This document shows positions 1 through 9,260 of a DNA stretch of 64,000 nt, one piece after another. Position numbers and translations under genes: made by a program. The stretch is taken from positions 5,243,501 to 5,307,500 of the forward strand of contig NZ_JAOYOD010000001.1 in the NCBI RefSeq assembly GCF_025833875.1, in the 5' to 3' direction. Numbering within the stretch: position 1 is the first letter of the stretch; each line of letters starts with the position of its first letter. This DNA comes from Reichenbachiella ulvae. Its GTDB lineage: Bacteria > Bacteroidota > Bacteroidia > Cytophagales > Cyclobacteriaceae. The notes below the pieces were generated by a model. That model was not told the DNA's origin and searched no databases. It worked only from the letters and a program-made list of their open reading frames with translations.

Positions 1-227
1 TTTGGGTTGCGGATGATCAGAAAAGTAACGACAAGTTTATCGCTCTTTTTAATGTCTCAGATAAAGTACAGGATGTTTTCTTTGATCTGGAATGGGAAAT
101 GATACGAGGAAAGTTTGAAGTCAAGGATTTGTGGACGAATAAAGACATTCAATTAGTCAAGGATCGAATTAAGGTCGAGCTTGGTCCGCATGAAGGTACC
201 TTGTTGAGGGTGTCCGAAATGAAATAA
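1..227 (+). CDS. C-terminal end of a GH27-like alpha-galactosidase (partial)
   Basis: Only the last 74 codons are present, read in the frame that starts at base 3 and stops with TAA at 225-227. The translation has the look of the C-terminal beta-sandwich of GH27 enzymes: ALFNVSD near the start, then VKDLWTNKDI, then LGPHEGTLLRV before the stop. The complete GH27 at 4601-5920 ends in the same way (AVFNISDSD, IRDLWKKEDL, IPAHGAMMLRI), so the two are paralogues at least in this domain. The catalytic barrel lies outside the window, so activity cannot be judged. A strong terminator follows at 241-281, separating this gene from the regulator at 294. Confidence 0.7.
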   Translation, partial: WVADDQKSNDKFIALFNVSDKVQDVFFDLEWEMIRGKFEVKDLWTNKDIQLVKDRIKVELGPHEGTLLRVSEMK

Positions 228-240
228 CAGTGAATTGAAA

Positions 241-281
241 AATCCAACCCACTCTCTCTATGGGTTGGATTTTGTATTTTT
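241..281 (+). terminator. Rho-independent terminator after the partial GH27
   Basis: Perfect 10-bp stem AATCCAACCC (241-250) / GGGTTGGATT (262-271), 11-base loop, followed by a T-rich tract to 281. It ends the upstream transcript just before the HTCS gene. Confidence 0.8.
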
Positions 282-282
282 G
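275..282 (+). promoter_or_regulatory. Possible Bacteroidota -7 element of the HTCS gene
   Basis: TATTTTTG fits the Bacteroidota TAnnTTTG -7 consensus and lies 12 bases upstream of the ATG at 294, partly inside the T-tract of the terminator. No clear -33 TTTG is present at the right distance, so this is weak. Confidence 0.25.
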
Positions 283-293
283 GAAAGACTAAA

Positions 294-3200
294 ATGAAAA
301 GACTACTTACAATATTTATACTAGGATTATTGCCTCTGATTCATTCTGAGGCAAAGGATATCAATTATTATTTTAGACACATCACCGCCGAAGATGGGTT
401 GGCTCATACGGATGCAACTGATTTAGTTCAGGACAGGTTTGGGTTTGTTTGGATTGCTACCTTCGGTGGCTTGCAGCGATATGATGGTAATGGCCTGCAA
501 TTGTTTTGGAATGATGAAAATCAATTAAATGCCGTCTTTAATAATCGTATCAAAGGACTTCATCTTGGTGAGAATGATTTGCTGTGGTTGTCCACAGAAG
601 GTGGGGTTAAATTATTTGATACAAAAATCAATCAATTTATTAGACTTAAATCAAATGGCAGGGCTGCCAGCGACCTGCTTTCCAGTTCGTGTAGGGATAT
701 TGTGCAAGGGACGGATGGGGCAATTTATGCATTGTTAGAATCTGGACTTTATCGCATGAGTATTCAAGGCGATGTGTTAAAAACATTCACCCCATTGTAT
801 AATATTGATTTGAGACAATCCTATATAGGAGAGATTATTGAAGTAAACGGGGATTTGTGGGTTGTTCATACTTCGGGCGTTTTGATGGTTAAGAAGAATC
901 GTCTAAATGAGCGAAATGGAGCAGTAAAAATAGAGTTAAGTGATAGACGAACTGAAAAGAGTTTTTTTGCATTTCATTCCATTACACAAGTAGATGATAG
1001 CACTTTGCTTTTTGGTTGTAATAACGGGTTTATTGAGGTAAACCTGGCCCAGTCTTTTGGTAATGGTAAGATTTTGGGTAATTATCACAAATTATCTCTG
1101 GATCCATCTACCGGCCAGTATATTGATGTGACAAAGATTATTTGCTATGACAAAAATGAGTATTGGATTGGTACCAATGAAGGTTTAATTTCTGTCAAGA
1201 GTGTTAACGGAGAATATCAAGAGTCTTATTATCAAAATTCGGAATATGATAAAAATTCACTCACCTCCAATCATATCAATTCACTTTGGATAGACGATAT
1301 GGATCATCTTTGGATTACTACCTTCAGCGGTGGAGTTAATTTTATTAATCTTAATCAGAAACAATTTTCCATATTGAATAGGGATCCTTCTCAATTAGAA
1401 AATACTTTGGCTGAAAATTTTGTACGCGCTATTACAAGCGATGCTGCGGGGAATATGTGGCTTGGAACCTGGTCCAAGGGGCTAAATAAGTACAATCCGA
1501 AGACCAATACTTATACACTCTATTCCAAGGAGAGTAAGGACTTTTCACAAGACAAAATCAGAGCACTTGAAATTGATCATGAAGGCCGCTTATGGGTAGG
1601 TACTAATCAGGGACTTTATGTGAAACGACCCTATGTTGATGATTTTATTCCTATCAACTATAGTAATTCCGACATACAAGGGTCATCTTTTTACTGCTTA
1701 GGGGTTGATTATTTTGGACAGGTATGGGCTGGAAGTTGGAATGGAAAAGGATTGAATAGAATTAACTATATCAATGAAAAGGCATTAAAGGTTGAGGTTT
1801 TCAATACCTCTAATAGCAGCATTTGTTCAGATAAAATTACCTATATCTATGCAGACCCTAACTACCCTCAAGTTTTTATTGGGACGAATCAAGGTATGAA
1901 TCACATTTTGTTAAATGATGATGGCCAAGTGAAGAGTGTCTTTCAATACAAGGGGTATGAAGGGGATAGGACGTCTTTGAGCTCTAATTTTGTTTGGCCA
2001 ATAGTTAAGACCAATGATTCTACATTATGGGTTGGAACCCTAGGTGGTGGGCTCAATAAGCTGATCATCAAAGGTGACGGTAGGTATAGAGCTAAACATT
2101 TTGGGCCGGATGAAGGAGCCCCTTCTAGTGATATTGAGTCTCTGGAGTTAGATAAAAATGGGAATCTTTGGTTAGGTACTAAAGGGCTTTCCAAGTTCAA
2201 TCCAGAGACAGAGACCTTTACTAATTATGATTACAATGATGGACTGCAAGGCAATAGCTTCAAAATAGGATCATCTTATGCTGCACCAGATGGTACGTTA
2301 TATTTTGGAGGAATCAATGGTGTAAGTTATTTCAATCCAGATAGTATCACTAAAAGCAGTTTTGCACCAGAAGTAGTTTTTACAGATCTCTATATCAATG
2401 GACAGAAGATTGCTCCTAATGATTCTTTGAATGAAAATACATTATTATCTAAAAATATCTATTTAACAGATAAGCTGATATTGAATTATGATCAGAACAA
2501 TGTGAGTATTTCATTTTCTTCCATGCAATATTCTAACCCTCAAAAGTCAAGGTATAAGTACATGCTAAAGGGTGTCGATAGGGATTGGAACATTACACAA
2601 AATGCAGGTGAAAATACTGCAGCTTATCAAAACTTGGATCATGGAAGTTATGAATTTGCGGTAGTAGGATCAAATGGAGATGGAGTCTGGGGCGAGAAGG
2701 TTTCATCGGTTTTAATTGAAGTTACTCCTCCCATTTGGAAGACGTTTTGGGCTAAAGTCATCTATTTTATAATTATTACAGGTGCATTGGTATTTGTGTT
2801 TTACTCCCAGAGGAGATGGCTAAAACTAAAACGGGATTTGGAGTTTACTATACTTGAAGAACAAAAGATGGAAGAGATTCATAAAATGAGAATGAAATTC
2901 TTTACTAATATTTCTCATGAATTTCGAACTCCCTTGACGTTGATTCTGAATCCAATTGAAATGCTAATGTCCAAGTCCGTGCAAAATGAGACTATGGATA
3001 AGTTGCATAAAACGATATTCAATAATGCCAATCGACTTTTGAGCCTAATTAATGAGCTGATGGATTTCAGGAAAGCGGAAACCGGTGCTCAAGAGATCAA
3101 AGTGGCTAATGATGACATCCATGCAGTATTGAACAATATTACCTCTGGTTTTGATAACCTAGCTGATAAGAAAAATATTAACTATCAAACAAGAATTCGA

Positions 3201-4526
3201 TTGGCGGAGGTTGATGATTTTTGGTTCGACCAGGGAGTGATAGAAAAAATTGTACTTAACCTGATCTCCAATGCTTTTAGATATACGGAAAATGGAAGCA
3301 TATCAATCGAGGCAGGTACTGATCCTCTAATGATCCAAAGTACGCTACAGAATCATTTTGCAGTCCAGTCGGAAGAGAGATTTAACGAGTATCTTTATAT
3401 TAAAGTCAGTGATACTGGTATTGGAATTACTAATGCCTCCATCAAGAATATTTTTGATCGATATTTTAGGATTTCTGATGATAATAGTCAGCATTTGGGG
3501 TCAGGTGTTGGTCTAGCATTGGTTAGAAGCTTGGTTTTACTTCATAAAGGAGATGTGATTGTGAGGAGTGAACGAAGAGTAGGGAGTGAATTTGTAGTTT
3601 GCCTACCATTAGGTAAAGAACCATATAGCACCGAAGAGATCATCGATAGTAGTCTAGTTAAAAAATTAGATCATGTCATAACTCGAGAAGAATCCATCGA
3701 TTTTCAGGAAGAGGACCAATATGAGGATGAAAATGGGATTGATGAAAGCAAAACTAGAGTGCTCCTAGTAGAAGACAATCAAGAGTTGCTGTCCTTTCTC
3801 AAGGATTGTTTCAATGAAACATATCATATAATGAGTGCTTCTAATGGGGAAGAGGCCTTAGGTAAAGTACACGAAACAGCACCTGATATTATCATTAGCG
3901 ATATCATGATGCCGGTCATGGATGGTTTGACCTTTTGCCAAACACTCAAGTCAGATATTAATTATTCTCACATTCCAGTCGTCTTGTTAACGGCAAAGTC
4001 TGCTGATGAGAGCAAGATAAAAGGGGTGGAAACGGGTGCAGATGCTTATTTAACGAAACCGTTCAATTTAACCCTGCTCCAGAAAACAGTAGAAAACATC
4101 TTAGATAATCGTAACAAACTAAAAGATCGATATCGAAACGATACGTTCATTGAGGAGCGAGAGATGGTCAGTAACAAGAAGGATCAGGAGTTTATGGATC
4201 AATTGATTGAGATTGTTAACGTCAAGATGAATGATCCAGCCTTTGATATTGATCACTTATGTCTCGAAATGGGTAATAGCCGAACCAAACTCTATAACAA
4301 AATCAAGAGTTTGACTGGTTTGTCTGTAGGGGAATTTATCAGAAGAATGAGGATGAAAAAGTCTGCTGAAATCCTACTTAAAGAACAAATATCAGTATCC
4401 GAAGTAATGGTAAAGGTTGGGATTCAAAGTCAATCCTATTTCACCAAAACTTTTAAGAAAGAGTTTGGGGTGACACCAGCCCAATATAAAAATTCGGTGG
4501 AGAAGGAAGGAGAAACTGTTAATTAG
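294..4526 (+). CDS. Hybrid two-component system sensor/regulator (HTCS)
   Basis: A 1410-residue one-protein sensor and regulator typical of Bacteroidota PULs. Visible order: signal peptide (about 1-20); a long periplasmic double beta-propeller of reg_prop repeats with recurring LW(I/L)GT-type strands (to about 700); a Y_Y_Y domain (about 740-805); one membrane segment (about 815-835). Then come a HisKA domain with FTNISHEFRTPL and phospho-acceptor His875, a HATPase domain with DTGIGI and GSGVGLAL, a receiver domain with IISDIMMPVMDG (Asp1203), and a C-terminal AraC-type double HTH ending in the FTKTFKKEFGVTPAQY motif. The family binds an oligosaccharide in the periplasm and activates nearby PUL operons. 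It is paralogous to the HTCS at 22785. It stands alone, with a terminator on each side. Confidence 0.95.
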   Translation: MKRLLTIFILGLLPLIHSEAKDINYYFRHITAEDGLAHTDATDLVQDRFGFVWIATFGGLQRYDGNGLQLFWNDENQLNAVFNNRIKGLHLGENDLLWLSTEGGVKLFDTKINQFIRLKSNGRAASDLLSSSCRDIVQGTDGAIYALLESGLYRMSIQGDVLKTFTPLYNIDLRQSYIGEIIEVNGDLWVVHTSGVLMVKKNRLNERNGAVKIELSDRRTEKSFFAFHSITQVDDSTLLFGCNNGFIEVNLAQSFGNGKILGNYHKLSLDPSTGQYIDVTKIICYDKNEYWIGTNEGLISVKSVNGEYQESYYQNSEYDKNSLTSNHINSLWIDDMDHLWITTFSGGVNFINLNQKQFSILNRDPSQLENTLAENFVRAITSDAAGNMWLGTWSKGLNKYNPKTNTYTLYSKESKDFSQDKIRALEIDHEGRLWVGTNQGLYVKRPYVDDFIPINYSNSDIQGSSFYCLGVDYFGQVWAGSWNGKGLNRINYINEKALKVEVFNTSNSSICSDKITYIYADPNYPQVFIGTNQGMNHILLNDDGQVKSVFQYKGYEGDRTSLSSNFVWPIVKTNDSTLWVGTLGGGLNKLIIKGDGRYRAKHFGPDEGAPSSDIESLELDKNGNLWLGTKGLSKFNPETETFTNYDYNDGLQGNSFKIGSSYAAPDGTLYFGGINGVSYFNPDSITKSSFAPEVVFTDLYINGQKIAPNDSLNENTLLSKNIYLTDKLILNYDQNNVSISFSSMQYSNPQKSRYKYMLKGVDRDWNITQNAGENTAAYQNLDHGSYEFAVVGSNGDGVWGEKVSSVLIEVTPPIWKTFWAKVIYFIIITGALVFVFYSQRRWLKLKRDLEFTILEEQKMEEIHKMRMKFFTNISHEFRTPLTLILNPIEMLMSKSVQNETMDKLHKTIFNNANRLLSLINELMDFRKAETGAQEIKVANDDIHAVLNNITSGFDNLADKKNINYQTRIRLAEVDDFWFDQGVIEKIVLNLISNAFRYTENGSISIEAGTDPLMIQSTLQNHFAVQSEERFNEYLYIKVSDTGIGITNASIKNIFDRYFRISDDNSQHLGSGVGLALVRSLVLLHKGDVIVRSERRVGSEFVVCLPLGKEPYSTEEIIDSSLVKKLDHVITREESIDFQEEDQYEDENGIDESKTRVLLVEDNQELLSFLKDCFNETYHIMSASNGEEALGKVHETAPDIIISDIMMPVMDGLTFCQTLKSDINYSHIPVVLLTAKSADESKIKGVETGADAYLTKPFNLTLLQKTVENILDNRNKLKDRYRNDTFIEEREMVSNKKDQEFMDQLIEIVNVKMNDPAFDIDHLCLEMGNSRTKLYNKIKSLTGLSVGEFIRRMRMKKSAEILLKEQISVSEVMVKVGIQSQSYFTKTFKKEFGVTPAQYKNSVEKEGETVN

Positions 4527-4550
4527 TTCTTTTTTCATTGCAATTGAAGA

Positions 4551-4576
4551 AAGGGCACTGTTACATTAGTGCCCTT
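4551..4576. terminator. Bidirectional terminator between convergent HTCS and GH27
   Basis: Perfect 9-bp stem AAGGGCACT (4551-4559) / AGTGCCCTT (4568-4576) with an 8-base loop, between the stop of the rightward HTCS and the stop of the leftward GH27. The flanks are only mildly T-rich. Confidence 0.65.
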
Positions 4577-4600
4577 AATCATTACTAAAATAAAGTACAT

Positions 4601-5920
4601 TTATCTTATTCTAAGCATCATGGCTCCATGAGCAGGAATGTCCAATTGTAATGAGTTCCTGTTGGTTATCAGATCTTCTTTCTTCCAAAGGTCTCGAATA
4701 GCATTGAACGAATCGATTCCTAGCTCAGCTATATTAACATGAAAGCTTTGGTCGGAATCACTGATGTTGAATACGGCTAGTACGGTGTCTCCATCCAGTG
4801 TTGCTGTCCAGACGATTTTCTTCTCATCTTTCCATACCTGTTTTCCCCCCTTACTTTTTTGATTGACTTCTAGTACTTCTCCATTGGAGATCAATTCGAT
4901 AGTGAAATCATCACATTCTGGTAAGTTGCCACCAAACATCAGTGGAGATCGGAATATACACCAAAGTGTCATTAGAGTGATTTGCTCCTCTTGAGTAAAG
5001 TTGGTGCTTCGGTTTTGGCCACCAGATTCACCGCGAGGCATATAGCCTAGAGGTAGCATATCTGCATCTGGCCAGTGGTTTTCGGTCACGAAAGGAGCCC
5101 AATTGGCACATCTTTCCATTTGCTTGAGCAATGATCCCCAGTGATCCCAAAAGTCAGCTGAGATTCTCCAGAGGTTGGCATGGTTGCGGAGGTGATTGAT
5201 GATGGTTGTCTCTGGCCCTCCTGGAGAGATGCTTAGTACCATGGGATGTCCACAGCCATCTATGGCTTTTCTGATCCCTTCGATATCGTCTATGCGGTAG
5301 GGACTGCCTACTCCTGTGGGTGATCCATCACTATTTTCTACCTCGTGCCAGGCATTGACGTCATCTGCTTTGATGTAGTCTACATCCCATGAGGCATATA
5401 GCTCGAAAATGGAGTCATAGTATTTTTGAGCACCTTCGTGAGCAAAATTTAGCGTTCGTAAGCTATTGTACCATGGACATTTCTCTTTGTCATAGGAGAT
5501 GTCTTGAGCTTTGAATTCAGTTCCTTTGATGGGCGTGTTTTGCTGCACAGCTTGCACAGGAATCCCGCGCATGATATGGATGCCAAATTTCAATCCCAGG
5601 CCATGGATGTAATCTGCCAAAGGCTTGAATCCTTTTCCACCAGCGGAGGAAGGGAATTTCTCAGGGTCAGGAATCAATCGACCATATCCGTCGATCAGTT
5701 GATCAATGTTCACGTTTTTGTAAGTCTCGTGGGTGGCCCCTGGAGCAAACCAGGCCAGATCTACGATCACATATTCCCAGCCATAGGGCTTTAAGTTCTT
5801 GGCAATGAAGTCTGCATTTTGTTTTACTTCTTTTTCGGTGACAGTCACCGAAAAACAATCCCAGCTATTCCATCCCATAGGAGGGGTTGGGGCGATATTG
5901 TGAAGTGTTGTATTACTCAT
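4601..5920 (-). CDS. GH27 alpha-galactosidase / beta-L-arabinopyranosidase family enzyme
   Basis: A 439-residue GH27-type protein. The N-terminal PPMGWNSWDCF (about 14-23) is the family signature. The expected nucleophile is Asp186 in YIKADD. The expected acid/base is Asp256 in WRISADFWDHW, which aligns with the RNFADIDDSW region of human alpha-galactosidase A. The C-terminal beta-sandwich runs from about 350 to 439. Oddly, the DDCW motif that contacts the galactose hydroxyls reads D54-L55-A56-W57, so the second Asp is lost; this argues for an altered glycone such as L-arabinopyranose or a 6-modified galactose (inference). No signal peptide is evident, so it may act in the cytoplasm on imported sugar, in line with its place in a leftward operon behind a symporter. 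Confidence 0.88.
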   Translation of the reverse strand: MSNTTLHNIAPTPPMGWNSWDCFSVTVTEKEVKQNADFIAKNLKPYGWEYVIVDLAWFAPGATHETYKNVNIDQLIDGYGRLIPDPEKFPSSAGGKGFKPLADYIHGLGLKFGIHIMRGIPVQAVQQNTPIKGTEFKAQDISYDKEKCPWYNSLRTLNFAHEGAQKYYDSIFELYASWDVDYIKADDVNAWHEVENSDGSPTGVGSPYRIDDIEGIRKAIDGCGHPMVLSISPGGPETTIINHLRNHANLWRISADFWDHWGSLLKQMERCANWAPFVTENHWPDADMLPLGYMPRGESGGQNRSTNFTQEEQITLMTLWCIFRSPLMFGGNLPECDDFTIELISNGEVLEVNQKSKGGKQVWKDEKKIVWTATLDGDTVLAVFNISDSDQSFHVNIAELGIDSFNAIRDLWKKEDLITNRNSLQLDIPAHGAMMLRIR

Positions 5921-5940
5921 AATTGTTGTCGATATTTTTT

Positions 5941-5965
5941 AATGAGTGCCTTTTTAGCACTATTT
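5941..5965. promoter_or_regulatory. Copy of the TGAGYGC repeat motif, upstream of GH27
   Basis: AATGAGTGCCTTTTTAGCAC at 5941-5960 matches, with two differences over 21 bases, the sequence at 9178-9198 upstream of the sulfatase gene. The core AGTGC/GCACT can form a small hairpin. It lies 20 bases upstream of the GH27 start, in the gap between symporter and GH27. Possible operator or processing site. Confidence 0.4.
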
Positions 5966-5976
5966 ATTATTTACTA

Positions 5977-7749
5977 TTAGAGAATGACGGAGAATAGCAA
6001 AACCATAAACAGCATCAGAAAGATGCTGAGACCTGACCATAGTGGTACGCCAGTGTACCATTTGTTGCCCAGTCCACCACCGAAATTTTTGGTTTTGAAG
6101 TTGAAAGTCAGATCATCTGATACTTGCTCGGGTGCAGGAGCTGCTGTTAACACCGCAGAGATACTACATACTGCCATCGATACGATCCATGACAGCAAGG
6201 CTTGATTGGCGAATGGTACCAGGATGCCTTTCCAAAATGTAGCATTTGCACTCAGTTCCTCTCCAGCAAATACAGTGAATTCTAAAATCTTCAGCACTGC
6301 AGAGAATGCAAAAGAGATCAATACCGTATTCATGGCATCTTTTCCACTTACTTTTCTCCAGAGCATTCCCAGTAAGAAGATTGCGGAGAAAGGTGGCGCG
6401 ATGAAATTGTATAAGGCTTGAATGAAAACAAAAAGATTGACCTTAGTAGCAACAGCCAAAACAATTGCAATCCCAATGGAGGCAAATAAGATGACGATTC
6501 CCATTACTTTTCCTAATCTGACCTGTCCTTGATCGTCCAGCTGAGGGTTGATCATTTCTTTATGAATATCCATGACATACATGGTAGAGGTACTGTTCAG
6601 CACAGAGCTAACAGTACTTTGGATAGCTCCGAACAAGGCTGCTAACAAAACTCCCCTAAGGAATGTCGGTACCAATTGGCCAATCATCACAATATAGGTG
6701 TTGTTGGCTTCATCACTCATCAAACCCCAGTCCCCACTCAGAAGGAATTCAGGCTTCATCGCAAAGTAGATCATGCCAGGGATCACCACGATGAAGGGGA
6801 GTAGCAACTTTAGGAAAGAAGCAAAGACCATCCCCATACGGGCATGATACATGTCCTTAGCGGCAAATACCTTCTGGATCATGTGCTGATTGATCACGGT
6901 GTACCATAGACCAATGTAAAAGAAGCTGAAGACCCAATGCGTCCAGGGATTTGTATAGTGGTTGAGAGGTTGTAATACAGATAATCGTTCGTAGTTGTCA
7001 CCTGGCTCAGAGCCTTTGAGGATGTTGACCACATTTTGGTCGATCCAGTCTTGGACCCAAGCTACTTTGCCTGCATTGATGTCTATCATGTTTTGGAATC
7101 CGGCAATCATCCCTTCTCCATCACCCAAAGCTGACAGTCCCAGAAAAGTAACCGCCAGTCCACCACCAACCATGATGATAATGGTGAGCACGTCCATAAA
7201 AGCCACCGATTTTAGACCTCCGATGATGGCCCAGATACCTGCAGTGATACCAATGATGAAACAGCTCAATACTTTGTCCATCCCAAAGAAATTGTTGAGA
7301 ATCAGAGATCCTCCATAGATCACAGGCCCCATGAAGGCCACTACATTGGCAATGATTGATAAGATGGCGAAAAAGTGTCTCAATTTCTTGCTAAAGCGCT
7401 TTTCGAGGAACTCAGGAGCTGTGTAAACATTCGAGGACAGTAGAAATGGTATGAATATCCAGATCAAAAAAGTGAAGGCTATCACGGTGCTCCATTCGCC
7501 CGTGGCAACTGAGATACCATAGATTACAGCCGCACCTATCAGACCAATAAAATGTTCAGTACTGATATTGGCAGCAATGTAAGAGCTACCTACGACATAC
7601 CATGGTAAGGTTTTTCCAGCAAGGAAGTAGTCTGCGGCATCAGTACTTTTCTTCTTGCCACTGATATAGCCAATAAGGCTCAACAATATGAAATAACCAA
7701 AAAAGGCCACATAGTCTGCAAAGTGTAGTTCGAATGATGTGATTTCCAT
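5977..7749 (-). CDS. Sodium:solute symporter (SSS family), sugar uptake
   Basis: A 590-residue inner-membrane protein with about 13-14 hydrophobic segments and the SLC5/SSS family layout. The N-terminal GYFILLSLIGYISGKKKS.DAADYFLAGKTLPWYVVG is the family opening, followed by SYIAANISTEHFIG, the usual SSS sodium-site region. It is related to SGLT-like sugar symporters often found in PULs. It is the middle gene of a leftward operon: 13 bases separate it from the lipoprotein gene upstream (stop at 7763) and 56 bases from GH27 downstream (start at 5920). This suggests uptake of the monosaccharide released by the neighbouring hydrolases. The ligand cannot be read from sequence. Confidence 0.93.
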   Translation of the reverse strand: MEITSFELHFADYVAFFGYFILLSLIGYISGKKKSTDAADYFLAGKTLPWYVVGSSYIAANISTEHFIGLIGAAVIYGISVATGEWSTVIAFTFLIWIFIPFLLSSNVYTAPEFLEKRFSKKLRHFFAILSIIANVVAFMGPVIYGGSLILNNFFGMDKVLSCFIIGITAGIWAIIGGLKSVAFMDVLTIIIMVGGGLAVTFLGLSALGDGEGMIAGFQNMIDINAGKVAWVQDWIDQNVVNILKGSEPGDNYERLSVLQPLNHYTNPWTHWVFSFFYIGLWYTVINQHMIQKVFAAKDMYHARMGMVFASFLKLLLPFIVVIPGMIYFAMKPEFLLSGDWGLMSDEANNTYIVMIGQLVPTFLRGVLLAALFGAIQSTVSSVLNSTSTMYVMDIHKEMINPQLDDQGQVRLGKVMGIVILFASIGIAIVLAVATKVNLFVFIQALYNFIAPPFSAIFLLGMLWRKVSGKDAMNTVLISFAFSAVLKILEFTVFAGEELSANATFWKGILVPFANQALLSWIVSMAVCSISAVLTAAPAPEQVSDDLTFNFKTKNFGGGLGNKWYTGVPLWSGLSIFLMLFMVLLFSVIL

Positions 7750-7762
7750 AGTCTATTTATTC

Positions 7763-9043
7763 TTAGTTGAGTGAAAGAAAGATGTCACCATCGCGATCAT
7801 CTAGTTCAAAGGTTTGGTCCACAGAACCGTCAGATGCTCTTTTTCTTTTTTGTTCGAATTGGATGGTGACTGGGCCATTTTGCCATTCGTTGTAGATGAC
7901 GGTGCCCTTTGTGTATTCACGCTGGAATGCACCATCCTCTCTGGTGGTAACTTTCGTAAGCGGATTACCCAATTCTACGTCCCAAAAGGGATACCAATCA
8001 TGATAGTGGTCGGGTGTTTTCAATGGATTAGGATCTGCATATAGGGTATATCCATCGGAATGGGTGAGGCCCAGCGTTGTGACTGCTCGCATTCGAGACA
8101 GGTCGTCTCTGTTGCCCCATGTTTCCAGGCAGTTGATCACTGGTGCTTGAAAATGGCTTTCGAAGAAGGTGAGTGCCTCTCTCATTTTTTTCCATTTTCT
8201 TCCGTTACGGTTCGTGTCACCTCCCAAAATGCCTTTCACCTCTAGGGATTTGTCATCAATAGGGTTCAGCTCCATAAAAGAGCCATTAATGTAGGGCGCA
8301 TATTTTTCCCCATCTTCGATATCATCGTGGATGTTGACTATGATCAGCCCTTCCTGACCAATAGCAGCTCGTGTTTTTTTGATGATGTCAAGGTGCCCGC
8401 TCCAGTCAAACATGACGCCATCATAGACTCCTGATTCCAGAGCTAGTTTGCATTGTCTGGCGACATTGTCTTGAAATTCGGGATTGTCATAGTTGAGCAA
8501 GTAAAATGGCTCCCAGCCTCCTAGCCAGCCTTTTTCAATTTCTCCATTTTTGTTCCTGAGCCACCATGGACTGTCTTTGGGTAAGAAACTGCTAGGTGCA
8601 TCCCTCCATCTGACCTCAAAAAGCAGTACCATATTAGGGTTCTTTTCCAGCAATCGAGCTTTATTGGCTTTTGCCTTTGCCAGGCTTTCAGGATCAAAGG
8701 TGTCAGAAAGACCATCGTGTGTTCCAGCCCATTCCAGCCCCAAGACTAAATCAACACCTTCTCCCAGTTGACTCAAGGGTTCTTCCCAAAGGAGGTCATG
8801 TTTGGCAGCTGCATCCAATCTCTGCTCCAAAGTTTCGGTAGGGTACTGCTCTGGCATGTCTATTCCATACCATGCCTGAAAGATAGAAGGGTAGCTTCTG
8901 GCAGATATTCTTTCTACTGTAGTTTTTTGCTTGGCTTCTGTTTGAACAACTTTTTCTTCCTTGACTTCACGCTTGCTCTCGCAGGAGAACAATCCATAGC
9001 TGGCAGTTGCAAGTACCAGACTGGCTATATATAGTCTTTTCAT
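7763..9043 (-). CDS. Lipoprotein with TIM-barrel-like putative glycoside hydrolase domain
   Basis: A 426-residue lipoprotein: signal peptide with lipobox GLFSC (Cys21) and a charged linker to about residue 48. The rest resembles hypothetical (alpha/beta)8 glycosidase-like proteins of the GHL15 kind. It has SIFQAWYGIDM early, a strand reading VLLFEVRWRD, the loop DSPWWLRNKNG, and a strand end DGVMFDWSGHLD whose acidic residues could be catalytic. After these come IIVNIHDD and INGSFMELNP. I cannot assign it to a named CAZy family. First gene of the leftward operon with the symporter and GH27, so a role in breaking the same glycan is likely. Assignment to GHL15 is tentative; the fold and lipoprotein status are better supported. 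Confidence 0.65.
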   Translation of the reverse strand: MKRLYIASLVLATASYGLFSCESKREVKEEKVVQTEAKQKTTVERISARSYPSIFQAWYGIDMPEQYPTETLEQRLDAAAKHDLLWEEPLSQLGEGVDLVLGLEWAGTHDGLSDTFDPESLAKAKANKARLLEKNPNMVLLFEVRWRDAPSSFLPKDSPWWLRNKNGEIEKGWLGGWEPFYLLNYDNPEFQDNVARQCKLALESGVYDGVMFDWSGHLDIIKKTRAAIGQEGLIIVNIHDDIEDGEKYAPYINGSFMELNPIDDKSLEVKGILGGDTNRNGRKWKKMREALTFFESHFQAPVINCLETWGNRDDLSRMRAVTTLGLTHSDGYTLYADPNPLKTPDHYHDWYPFWDVELGNPLTKVTTREDGAFQREYTKGTVIYNEWQNGPVTIQFEQKRKRASDGSVDQTFELDDRDGDIFLSLN

Positions 9044-9121
9044 TTTAGCTTCATTATTATATTAAATCCAATCACCAAGGTAAAGTGACTGGGATCAAGT
9101 GGGATGTCCGTCCATATTAGA

Positions 9122-9131
9122 AAAGCGCTCA
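9122..9131. promoter_or_regulatory. AAAGCGCTCA motif in divergent promoter region
   Basis: AAAGCGCTCA (reverse complement TGAGCGCTTT) in the 217-bp gap between the leftward lipoprotein operon and the rightward sulfatase. The identical 10-mer occurs at 14061-14070 upstream of susC, and close relatives in inverted orientation occur at 9180 and 5943. Candidate transcription factor site. Confidence 0.4.
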
Positions 9132-9177
9132 TTTGTACATTTGATTAAAATCTAGGGATTTGAAGGTGTTTTGGAAG

Positions 9178-9201
9178 AATGAGCGCCTCTTTAGCACTTA
9201 T
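9178..9201. promoter_or_regulatory. TGAGYGC motif copy upstream of the sulfatase gene
   Basis: AATGAGCGCCTCTTTAGCAC at 9178-9197, nearly identical to 5941-5960, lies about 60 bases upstream of the sulfatase start at 9261. With 9122-9131 it forms an inverted pair inside the divergent promoter region. Confidence 0.4.
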
Positions 9202-9260
9202 GCGCTAGTGGAGGCTTTCACTTTCTTCTTTATTCGAGTAATTATTGATTTAAAGAAGAT

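Noticed and set aside
7391..7402. AAGCGCTTTT as another operator copy
   Set aside because: Lies inside the symporter coding sequence and lacks the TGAG half of the motif.
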